DNA of 29,877 bases from Hofstenia miamia (taxonomy: Eukaryota > Xenacoelomorpha > Acoela > Hofsteniidae): contig CABFPE010000306.1 of the NCBI GenBank assembly GCA_900660155.1, positions 380,436 to 410,312 on the forward strand, written 5' to 3'. The translations under genes were made by a program, and so were the position numbers. Shown here in pieces: positions 11,401-23,450 of this stretch. The notes below the pieces were generated by a model, which was given only the letters and a program-made list of their open reading frames with translations, searched no databases and had not been told where the DNA came from. Every line of letters starts with the position of its first letter. Position 1 is the first letter of the stretch.

Positions 11401-14400
11401 GAAGGCGAGAACTCAATCAAAGTGGTCCTGAATAATTGATGATGCATATGGTGAGGATAGCTTCGAACCGGGTGAATTAATTGTTGAAGGCCACCCTGTT
11501 TAATAAAATTCATTCTTCTTTTTTTCTAAACTATTAATCTAGAATATATGCCAATTCAGTAAATCAACCATTTTCCTCTCAATCCAAAGAGTTTGCTGTC
11601 AAAAATTAAATCACTACCTCCAAATCTCAGTTGGGCATGCCATCAGGAATAGCGTAATACTCAAAATAGCGTCATTGATGTTTTTAATAAGATGATGGGG
11701 GTAGCTCAAAATAGCATAATTCTCAATATTACTCAGTCAATTAAAACGACAATAATTAAAGCATGCACTGCAGAAACATTCAATATTGCTCATTGAAAAA
11801 CTCCAAGTAACTTAATTGGTCAATTTTAACGAGGTTATTGTAAACTTTCGCTATTTCCCAACGAGAGGTATCGAAATATTGTGACAACGACCTTGGGAAT
11901 TCCAATGTCTTATTAACAATGCACATGCTGAAAAAAGAATGGAAGAAGTATTTAGTGATGCCTTCAAGAACTAATTCAAAAAACAGGATTCTCGGTTATC
12001 GAAGTGAGAACTCAATAAAAGTAGTCCTGAAGGAATTGATTATGCTTATGGTGAAAGTAGTTTTGAATTCATTGTTGAAGGAAACGAAGAAGTGAATGCA
12101 ATATGGATGAAATACTTCAAATAACAAACAATCAGGCATACGCAGCCCTAGAACAATTGCAATACTATTTTCTAGCACTTAGTGTTGCAGTCCCGAGGTT
12201 ACAGAATTTTGATTTGACTGTTTAAAATTTTACCATTTGCCATTGTTTTGTTACGATTGTAATCAACATGTTTATTTAGGAAAGTACTTTTTTATTTGTG
12301 ACAATATGGCAAAGTTTGATGCGCTAGATAACCCATGTTCTATTTGATTTTTGTTAAAATTTAGTTTATGATGACACATATGGACAATAATCAGTTGATT
12401 TCTTCCTTTTTTATTTGGAATCATGTTGTAACACGTGAATTATATAATTCAATGCTTTATTACACATTTCAGATTTTTTTTGTCTAATTGTGTAGAATTT
12501 GAGTTACTTCCAAAGCCTAATTTGTTTATAAATGGAATTTTTAGACAAATCTGATTGAAGAAAAACACCATAAGCTGATTAGAAGTGAACGGCGAATTCG
12601 ATGTGATGAAGATATTAAGCCAGATCCAAACATGCGGGATAGACTCAACGTTAGTAGATCCTTTTGGTCCTTCCAAATCATTTTCATATTTCTTTTGCAA
12701 TAATTGCTGTTCATACAGATTGTTCTGCATTTTTTAATGCAATTAGTTGTAGAATATCATTAATTATCTTACAGACTTTTATATTTTTTGTTCGAATTAT
12801 ACATATTTTACCAATCTCATTAAGATCGCAATGTGTTACTTACTTTCGAATTTTTCTACTTTTTGTCATTCTTTCGTTTAGCAAATCATCCACCTCCCCT
12901 TAACTAGAAAATTGACCAATGACGACAAAGATTTAATGTGGAAATATCGTTATTTCTTATCAACGAATAGCTACGTAAGTGATTTATTTTGTTATGATTA
13001 CTCATGATTAATTTTAAAAATCAATATAAGTCTCAAAACTTTACTTTCTATCGCGTTTTGGAATGTAAGCAGCTATTGAAAGTCATAAAGCTCTCTCAGA
13101 TTCATTAAGCCTTTACTTGTAGGACTTGATGCGTTTCATAGATTAGATTTAGTACTTTGATGAAATTTAGGCGCTCACGAAGTTTTTGAAGAGTATTGAT
13201 TGGTCAAATGAGGTTGAGAAATCATCAGCCTTAATAATGCTGACGAAATGGTCATGCCCAGAAATAAATGACGCCTTGGAACTTCTTTCCGATCGCTTTT
13301 TGCAGCCTGAGTGTAGAAAATACGCCGTATTCATTCTCGAGAATTCTACTGATGCCGAGCTTCAGCTCTATCTTATGCAGCTGGTGCAAGCTTTACGCTT
13401 TGAAGACCCCGAAGCTGTGGAGAAGAGGAAAATTTCCGTTCGTTTGCAAGTGAACAGACGAAAATCAAGTCCCGCAATGTGAGACTGTTTTCTTAAAGAT
13501 TTATTTGTATACAAATACCATTGGGTACATGAAATGCCATTGGGTAATATAAAAACTATAGAACATTGCAATTTTTTTCAGTCGAGAGCATCTTTATTTC
13601 AATAGCTTTCAAATACTAGGATTGTCTTCATGTGGTTCTTTCCTTGTGATATATCTCAAATTTTGTCATTATTTAATGCTCTTCCAGATGTCGGGTCGGG
13701 TTCAAATATCAAATGGTCGCGTTCGGGTATAAATCTTAGATTGATTGATCAAAAGGTTATTAGTGTTAATCACTACTCGATTTGAAAAACATCCAAAACG
13801 TTAAGAAATGCCAATGAATGGGCTATGTTTACCTTCGGATCGGGCTCGGTTGTGTACAGGTTTTTGTAAATTGATGTTGTCACTCTACGATTCGCTGTAA
13901 TTGAATGGCTTTTATCGTACCCTGCTCATTTCTCTTAAAATAGTAGTAAGGTATTTTTTTGACGGTCTTGAAGTAAATTTATTCATCATTTGTCAAGCAA
14001 TGGACAGAGGGTTTTATTTTAAATTTTTACTTTAGCGATGAACATGATCCCGCTTTGGGTTTTCTTGCACCATCTGATAAAACTGTTCAACAACATCATT
14101 TAAGTGCATTTGAAATGCAGCTAATTGAGTACCTCAAGACCCTTGGTGCTTTTGACGAAAACGAAGTCAAAAAGAGAATTACGACCTATCTCAATGGACA
14201 AGTAGAGAGTGGTAGCATTAAAAAAATTGATCATCGTTTGAAAGAGTTTCTTCTTAATTCCGCCAAGCATATTGGGAAATTACCGTCTGCTACCGAAAGA
14301 TTTATTCGCCAACGATCCAGAACATTTTCAAGCAACCAAGAGAATCTTGGTGATTTTTTGATTCAACGAGCGCAAGCTAACAACGTCATAGCTAACAATC

Positions 14401-17400
14401 TATTTTGGTATGTTTTGTATTACATTATAAATATGCATGCTATGTTTTGGTAGAGTTACAATATACAATCAAAGATTTAAATTTTCGAGCTAAAAATCCG
14501 CCAAAGCATTATTGACCGTATGCATTTTTCGCGGGCGGGGACAAATAAGCATTTTATTATGGGTTTGTTTTATAAATCGTAACTTCATAGTACGTCAATG
14601 GTTGTATATTAGTGGCGATGCAGCTCCTTAATGCTACTTGCTGATTTTATCGATTAACAGTATTGGAATATTCAATATATTAATTAGTTCACTTGTACTT
14701 CAAACTTAACCTGAACGGAATCAAACGCGACCTGATTTAATCGTGTATATGTTCATAATGGAAGGGATGTTATAAAAGTAACATCATCCTTTTTCCGAAA
14801 TGTGTTTTCCCCTTTCTTTTGTATTTGAACTTGATTTTCAACGATTCAAGCATGTCCTGACTTTACACAAATTCAATATAGTTTATATTTCTGTGCGTTA
14901 CAGTAATATTATTGTTTATGAAATATATAATTTCCTTATTTTGAACGAAATTTGTGAATTTAATGTTAGAGTTGATGTTAATATTTTGAAGCCTTTGGAC
15001 CAAACAGTTTGTAGTCTCTAATACTGTCAAAACCTATATTAGAAATTGACATTGTGTGAAATATTTTGCATTTTCACACTTTGTAAAAATTCCATTTTTA
15101 GTCGTGTGAAATATGTTATACATAGATTTGATAAAGTATTTAAAAAATTGTAAAGGGCGAATTTAAGGAGTAATGATTAAAAACTTACTAATAGGAACCT
15201 AGAGTATTTCCGGATTTGCAATAATAATCGGTGATATATTGAGATCCACAAATTGCCAAATTTTGAGTTAGTCCAATTTGATTGATGATGTCAACGAAAA
15301 CAAACAAATACAGAATGGATAATAAACTTTTACAAATCAAAATTTGGACACTAAATGAGATCCGTTCTCTTTGATACGTACTTCAAATCGTGATTCAACA
15401 CTATCAATTGCGGCTTCCAACTTTTCAGAAATGATAGAGGTCATTACATCAACAATGTTCTTCTTCATTTCTGGTAGAGTGCTCGGTTTAGGATTGTAAG
15501 CCTCCCTCAAAATCGGACTCCTTTAAGGCAATTTAACGTCAAAATGACTGCATCATCTCATAACATCGCTGTTTGGTTATAGTACTTGCTGATCCATCAG
15601 GGCACTACGTAAACTTTGCTATTGTAGGGTATTGCTTAATAAACCACCTCAAAATTTGTGGCTCTCAAATTAGCACAGAACGATAATTATAACAAATCAG
15701 GAGATATTCTTGGTTCATATACTGTTAGCATGATTTTCGTCATTGACGAAATGAGATCACATAAATGTTGTATTGTTGCATAAACCTCACCCTGTATTTG
15801 TGAAAAATAAAATGGTTTTTTCTATAACAGATATGCAATAAAATGTTTTAACACTAATTAAAATGTATTGTTTCCATAGTATTTGTAAGTTATCATACAG
15901 GGTGTAACAAAAGTAACCAGACGCTTCATTTTACGAGAAATCTAACTTTATTCATAAGAGTAGGAATAAAAAAACGAATCATTCATAGTAAAATATACAG
16001 TGTAGCGAATCTAAAACAACTTACTGAGGTTATAATGTCCAAAAAGATTAATCATAAAAGAAGAAAGTGTTAATAGAGAATGTTCGAAATGATGACCATC
16101 ATGTTCAATACATTTGCAAATCCAGTCACGAACAGACCGGCACACCTTGTTCACCAAATCTAATGCTATGGCACGAATTTCATCGGTAATAGCATTCTTC
16201 AGATCGTCCATAGTGTGTGGGTTTCTACCATAAACTTTTATCTTTAGTAAGTAAGCCTTTATCACTCAAGTCAGTCTCTGATCATCATCCTTGAGTAACG
16301 ATCAATAGGAATGACGATTTCAAAAATTTGAATGAAAAATCTGAACCCCAAATCGATTAAACATATAACATCGCTGTTGCAGCAAGGCAAACCATCACAG
16401 TTAAATTTCCATCCATTGATGTTTAGCTACGTAACTACAGTTCTTGCTTTCATTTTGCAAGCGTCTGGTTACTTTTGTTACACCCTGTATATATTCAAGG
16501 TCTTTTAGGTATCTTTTTGTTGAAGCCAACGATGAGCGATCCGACCCCAAACTAAGGAAAATGTTCCATAACTTCATCGACATTCTAAAGAACTCTTTTC
16601 CAGTAATTCATTCTCATGTTTTCCACATGTTTGACTTTTATTTAGAGTGGTCATTCAATTCTCATAGATTTTGATCGACAGAAAGAATTCCTGCAACATT
16701 TAGTGAAGATGTTGACCGTAAGTTTTTGTTCTGATAAATTGGTGGAATATTTGATCACATACTTTTCAACTAGTCATTCATATATTGGGCCTGTTCGTAC
16801 TCGAAATTTAAACTTTGACTGTAAACTCGAGTTGTGTTGATTTGATATTCGTTGGGGTTGAGCCATACTGTCTACCAAATCACCATAGCTAACATCAAAG
16901 TGTTAGAATTGATTGATAACACGCTGGTAGACTCTCCCTGCTAAGTGTAAGATTAGAGTTAGATTGTTTTTAATTTTTTTACATGAATTCACTTCCTATT
17001 TATTCGTAAAAGTTATGTTACCACCTGATTAGCACAGGTGGCGTTTTCGAGTTTGTAAACAAACTTCACTTTTTTCAATCGATGTTTGACAGGTCTTTCT
17101 ATAAGTTAATAACATTGGCAAATTACACCCCAAATTACTACCAACTGTTAAAAAGTTTTTACATTCATAAATTCTGAATTTTTCAAAACTTTTAAACTTT
17201 TAAACTTTGTTTTAGTCTATAAAATCAGAAAAATGTGATCGAGACCAAAAGATTGAGAAGCTTCGTCAGCGATTGGCAATAACGCCTTCGGAGGAGGAAG
17301 ACAGCAAACTTTACAATTTCGCCAAGTTTCCCGGATTCGCCCTTCCTCTGAATCCTTCAATTCGGGTTTGTGGCGTGATTTCTGAAAAGGCTTCGCTCTT

Positions 17401-20063
17401 CAACAGTGCACTGCAGCCTGCAAAACTTGTGTTTCGTACTGAAGAGTTTAAGGATGATGAGTGGAAGGAAGGACCTGAGTTTGCAACCATTTTTAAGCTT
17501 GGTGATGATCTTCGACAAGATCAGCTTGTTGTGCAAATGATCGCTCTAATGGAAGAGGTGACTCCTTCATCTTAATCTTAATTTTGTAAATGTGAGATCA
17601 ATTTTCTGCCGTTCGGTTTAATTTATATTTTTCCAATGTTTACGAAGAAAACAGAACTAAACGTCATGCAAATTTAATTCCTTCATTGAGAATCTTTAAC
17701 CCAATATTTAAATGAACTCTTTTTTCAATGTTTCTCAGTATGTATAAACGAAAATTTTTCCTTCTCAAACCTGCCATCATCTACATAATTATCGACTCTA
17801 TGATTCCAAGAAGATTATCAATTCCATTTTTCGACTGTGTTGTTGTAGTTTTTAAGATTATAATTTTGAATTTCGATTTTAATTGATTCCAATTTATATG
17901 ATTTTAAAATAGCAAAAAAAATGAATTGTATCTAAACTCAAATTGAACAATTTGCTATTCATATCCTTGATATCACTGTTATAAAACTTTGACATTCCTG
18001 CTTTAAAGAACTTTAATGTTGATTGTAATTTTTCCTCGGCAATAATTTGATGATACTATATTTTGTTAAATATGTGCATCTACAATGTTTAATTTGTAAA
18101 TGTTTGTAGAATATTAGTTATTTGAACTGAAAACGGAGTAACGTTTTAATTTTTTCAGATTCTTATGCCATATTTGTTGAATAGCGTTTGTACTACTATA
18201 CAAGTTCAAATTCAATGTTTAAAAAAAGCGCATCAGTTTTGTATGTAATTGAATGAATAGGGCAGGTAGCAACCTGGCCCAACCTCGCGGCTCCACTGGA
18301 ATTGATAGCTTTATTTCCTCAAATCATGCTTGGTAAATTTATTGCTGAATATACGGAAGATAAAACTATCTGATACTGCGCCCCGTTCAGACTTGTCAAC
18401 GAACGAGCCGGGCTTGAGCACTTCATTGGATATACAAGCAGCCCAAAACGAGCCTTTATTAAGCCATACAAATTTTTAGTTCTGCTTGTTAATTTGATTA
18501 AGCAGATACTTCTTACTTTTTTATTCAATATATCTTTCCAATAATTATATTTTAAAATGTTTGTTAAACATTAGGAAGAGCTATGTAAACAATTCTGAGA
18601 GAACAATAATTTTATAAAAAATTATCGAGCTCAAGCGAGCCTCATTGAAAGTTTCTATGTCGCGAGCCGAGCTGAAAATACGTAAAACGAGCGGAACCTA
18701 AAAATTTCGGCTTGTTGACAAGTTTGACCTCGTTGCTATGTCAAAGATAGTCTGTCGTTTTCTCAATCAATAGACCACATATTTCGTATGAATTGTTGTT
18801 TTGAATAACATATATATTTGCCGTTCAAATATTAAGATTCTCTCAGACCTGTTGGTTTAGATTTGTAAGAAGGAACAGATTGATCTCAGGTTGACGCCTT
18901 ACAAAGTTGCGGCAACTAGTCCGAAGGAAGGATTCGTGGAATTTGTTAATAATTCATACGCCGTTGCCGTTGTCCTTAAGAAGCACAAAATGATTCAGGT
19001 TGGTTTCTCTCTCATTGTACTTATTCAACAGAAAACATCACTAGAACTTCTTTCGCGAGGTGGCGCCATCAGAGACTGACCCTTACAAAATTGATCACAC
19101 GGTTCTTGATAACTATGTTCACAGCTGTGCTGGCTACTGCGTAATCACGTATTTGCTCGGCGTTGGCGATCGGCATCTCGATAATCTCATGCTCACAAAA
19201 GATGGTTGGACTTCCCTGTTCTCTTTTCACTTCTTCGATTATGTTTATATTTAGGTCATCTATTTCACATTGATTTTGGATTCATTTTGGATCGTGACCC
19301 AAAGCCCTTTCCTCCTCCTATGAAATTGAGTAAAGAGATGGTAGAAGCAATGGGTGGTAAAGATTCTCCTCATTTCCACGTATTCAGAGAGCTATGTTTT
19401 GTCACTTTTCAAGCTTTAAGAAGGTTTTTTACACATTTTATGATTATGTGCTAATCATTTTTTCCATATGATTATCAAAAAGTAGTTAATTTAATGACAC
19501 TACTTTCGAGTGTTTTTATGGAACTGTATCATATTGAATCCCACATTTTGCAAACATTAATAAATTGCAGTGTTCCTTTCTGTGACAGTTAGGATTTCTT
19601 CCAAATATTTTATTTACCTCTAAATTCGCAAAAGCTATTTTTCATTTTTACAAAGGTTTATGTAACTGATTGAATTTGTTAGCTTCTCTGTGCTGATCTT
19701 TATGAAATTTATTTGTATCGAGGTTTGTCAAAATTCTTCGGAAAAAATTGTTTTTCTAAAAAGGGACAATTGCTTTTCTTTAGAAACCATTCAAATGTGT
19801 TTTTATAATTTCATTTTTTGGGAAGTAAAATCAATTGAATTTTTGAAGTTTTGCATACGTCTCATTGTGCAAAATTAATGAATACATTTACGAAATTATA
19901 TTTTTCCAGTGAATTCAAGAGACGATTTTAGAAAAAAATTCTTTCAGAGAAATCGTGATCGAACAGTAAATCTCGGCATGTTTTGTTCTATTTAACTGAT
20001 TTCGAAATGCTGCATAATCTGTTAAATCCCGTACAGTTATGTTGAAGGAAATATTTCCAGATA

Positions 20064-20096
<33 letters not shown>

Positions 20097-23000
20097 ATAT
20101 ATACACTATGTATGCATACATACACTACAAATGAACTCGCAAATATGTAGACTATTTGATCTTAAAATGTATCTAGTGAAGCCATACATTGGAAGAGGAC
20201 AATTAGGATACTAGTTTGTAAAAATTTCTAAAAAATGCCGACTATCAGGCTATCAAATGGCCCACAAGCAAATATTAGACAGGATTAACTCAAACCTAAG
20301 TCACTCTTTGCAAGAGGCAAAAAGTAAGTTATTCTATGCCAAGTGAAAATCAAAATGTAAATATATATATATATATATATATATAATGCAATGTGCGTCA
20401 CCTCACAACCAATTATGAAAAATCAAAATCGTCATTCTCTCATGTTTTTTCATTTTTGTACCAATGCAAAAGACAGAAAAATATAGGGTTACGTAGAGCA
20501 AAATAAACCCGCAAACTCTATGTAATTGCACTACACGTTTATTCAAAATACATGAACGTCATATTTAGAAACCAAAGAATAAATTATTTAAATATCTTTT
20601 GAAAATTATTATTGTGACAGCCCTGCACTTGGCTTTATAATAAAAAATCCTGTTTCTCATTTAACTGCATGCAGGACTACTGCAACAGGAGTGTATATAA
20701 CTATATATAAATTAAATATGTTGGCAATAAATTTAAATAAATTATTTATTTTCAAAAATTTAATATATTTTTTTTTCGTCGCAATGCATTTTCTCGGATA
20801 TAAGTATAATGTTTGGTATCACAATTACAAAAATACTTTTTAGTCTTAAAAGACCAAAGAAAAAAGATTTTGCCAATTAATTTGGAATGAGTTCTGTTTT
20901 TATAATATTACAAGTCGTATTGGAATATATCAATACTATTTGGAAAATATTAAATTAAATTTCATTCTTTTCCTTAAAATATTTTAAAATATATTTAAAT
21001 AATGTATTTTTCAAATTATAGAATAAAATATATTTATTTTTTCAAAACCTATATTTAAATAGATCTGTATACACCGTTGAATGCATGGAACCTAGCATAG
21101 AAAATTGAGGTAACGTGCTTCTATCAAACCTGCGCTATGTGTGTAAAATTCTTTATAATAATCGATTTTGCTCTCAAATATGCAGTCATTGAAAATGAGG
21201 AACCTGCGCCACGTGTGTGAACTTTTTGATAATAATATTCGAGCTTCTCGCTCAAATAAACGATCGTTTAAAAAAGTTGACACGTTCTGCCAAACCTGCG
21301 TCACGATGTAATGGAATCGGAAATCCTCTCTCCAATGCAACATAATTGGAAACGACACAAATACGTACAATTATCCATTAATAACATTTATGAATTTATA
21401 AATCAACATCATTATAACACTTTGTTTTGCTACAAACAGTTAAATCTATTAAAATTAGTTGGGAGTGGGTATTATTTCAGGCTATTTTAGCTTCAGAACC
21501 AGTTCGTAGCAGTAAACCAGACAAGCTCATACTGAGTTATGAGCCCGCTATTGCAAAGGAGGGCTCGCATCAATGCTAGACAAAAACTGTGGAACATGAG
21601 AATAGAGGTCGACGGTAAACCGAACCGAACCCGAACGGACTCATTTTCACTAGCACGGTTTCAAACGGTTTTTAAGGACTGGTAATTAGTAGCTGTGTAA
21701 TACTGCCAAAGCTCTCGCTACTGGCGAAAAAGTGGTTGGCAATTCAGGCAACAAATGTGTCATCTGAACGCATGGGTTCAATTGCATCGAACACGATCAC
21801 CAAGAAGCGATGCAGTCCTTCTGGTGTCAATGCTTCTTCTCTCATTAAGAATAAGAAAAACGTGAAATTAATCTTGTAAAACCATAAGAAAATATAGCTT
21901 CGAAATTACATGTTTTCATTACAGAAAAAAACCGAAACCGCGGTTTTTGCCCCAAAACCGATCCGAACCGAACCGAAGTTAAAATTTCAAAGCCGTCGAG
22001 CTCTACATGAGAATTAATTTACTAATGCTTACGGCCAACTAGAAACTTAATTTCTTAGTCAGCCTTAATAATGGTTATGACTGCATACGATTCGATAAGA
22101 CATGAGTTCATGTACCTAAAACATTTAAGTTAATTTGCATGCACTATTGCGTAAGTCGTCCCATTTTTTCAATGTCTCAGTCCAAGCAGTATATCCTATA
22201 TATGCCCATTTTTCATCTCAAGAGAGTGTTAAAACACTCAAAATATTCTATTCGCATCTGAAACAACATAAATATAAAGTCCATGTTTATTTATTGTTTA
22301 TATTCAGATTCTTTTCGGATCGCAAACCGAAATTCTTTTAAAAATTCGGATCGGATCTGGATCATGAAGTTTCGGATCGGATCTGGATCATGAAGTTTCG
22401 AATCCGGATCGGATCGGATTCTAAAATTTTGGATCCGATTCCATCTCTGAGATGTTTTGGATGTAGGCGGCTTTAAAACTTCAGCAATATCTAAAACTGC
22501 AGTTTTATTCAACAAAATATTAATAAACTCACATGCCAGGCAGGCTTAAATGATCCAACCTACAAATTCCTGTACAACGTCGTACATTTAAGCGTGAGTG
22601 GTATTTGACAAGTAATTGCTCTCATAGACAATGGCTATGTTTGTGAAAGAAAAGCGCAAAGTTGTACTGCTTCTATTGTTTTGGTTTCCTCAAAAATCTA
22701 AATCATATGATGATTCTTTTTTAGTCTTGTTTTTTAAAAAATGAATGTTTTAAGTAAGACATTACAAGTTAAAAATGCACAATGTTCTTTTGTTAAGGAG
22801 AAAATTAATTTTCGGAAAGACACATTTTTGGAAATGCGAGACAATTTTAAAAAATATTTTTGATAACATTGTGAAACCCCTTATATGCAATATATGAAAA
22901 ATTGTTCAACTGGGTGCAATTTCTATAAGGAGGATATTGACATATGTGTGCAAATTCGGAGTGAGAAATTTACAAGGCATTTCAATCCGAAATTCTAAAC

Positions 23001-23416
23001 AATAATATTAACACAAAATTGAGCCTATTCCCTCATTCCTTTATGTAAATAAGTTTTTATCATGCATGCCAAATATTCAGATTTTGATAGAAACATTCTT
23101 GGTTCTTGCATGCAGTCAAGCCAATGGTGAATGAAGCTTTAGTCGGCTGCATCTTATTAAGATATGTTTGCGCAGTACAATTACTCAAGATCGTCTGAAC
23201 AACCTTGCAATCATGAATATTGAGCGTGAAGTTGCCGCAAAGATTGATAGTGATGTATGTGAAAAAACATTTTTTAAAAATACAACACGTTGAATCTATA
23301 TTTTGTTTTTTGTATTAGTGCTAGTGATTGAATATAATTTATATGTCAAAACTTAGAGCTGTGGTTTGCGTCATGTGAAAAATATTCTAGCTACGCCTCT
23401 GATATGTATATATATT

Positions 23417-23450
<34 letters not shown>

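Larger units (their letters stand above)
7333..12544 (+). other. PIK3C3: PIK3C3 intron 6 (5212 nt)
   Basis: GTAGGA to TTTTTAG. Contains the TA-flanked element at 7930-8235 and two copies of a decayed repeat at 11271-11490 and 11871-12085. A short segment at 8401 begins CAGGGTGGTCGCGTTACC and resembles the end of a DNA transposon, without a visible partner end. In 8540-11270 I see no gene, RNA or clear repeat. Confidence 0.8.
14408..16508 (+). other. PIK3C3: PIK3C3 intron 10 (2101 nt)
   Basis: GTATGT to TCTTTTAG. Two mariner-type pieces occupy its 3' half. In 14460-15300 I see no gene; a short block around 14703-14745 with GAACGG and CGCGACC may be another MITE relic. Confidence 0.85.

Noticed and set aside
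13268..13571. Alternative frames over exon 9 on both strands
   Set aside because: Shadows of the PIK3C3 helical-domain exon.
21092..21370. 92-residue minus-strand frame
   Set aside because: Falls on the degenerate ACCTGCG tandem repeat; no family match.
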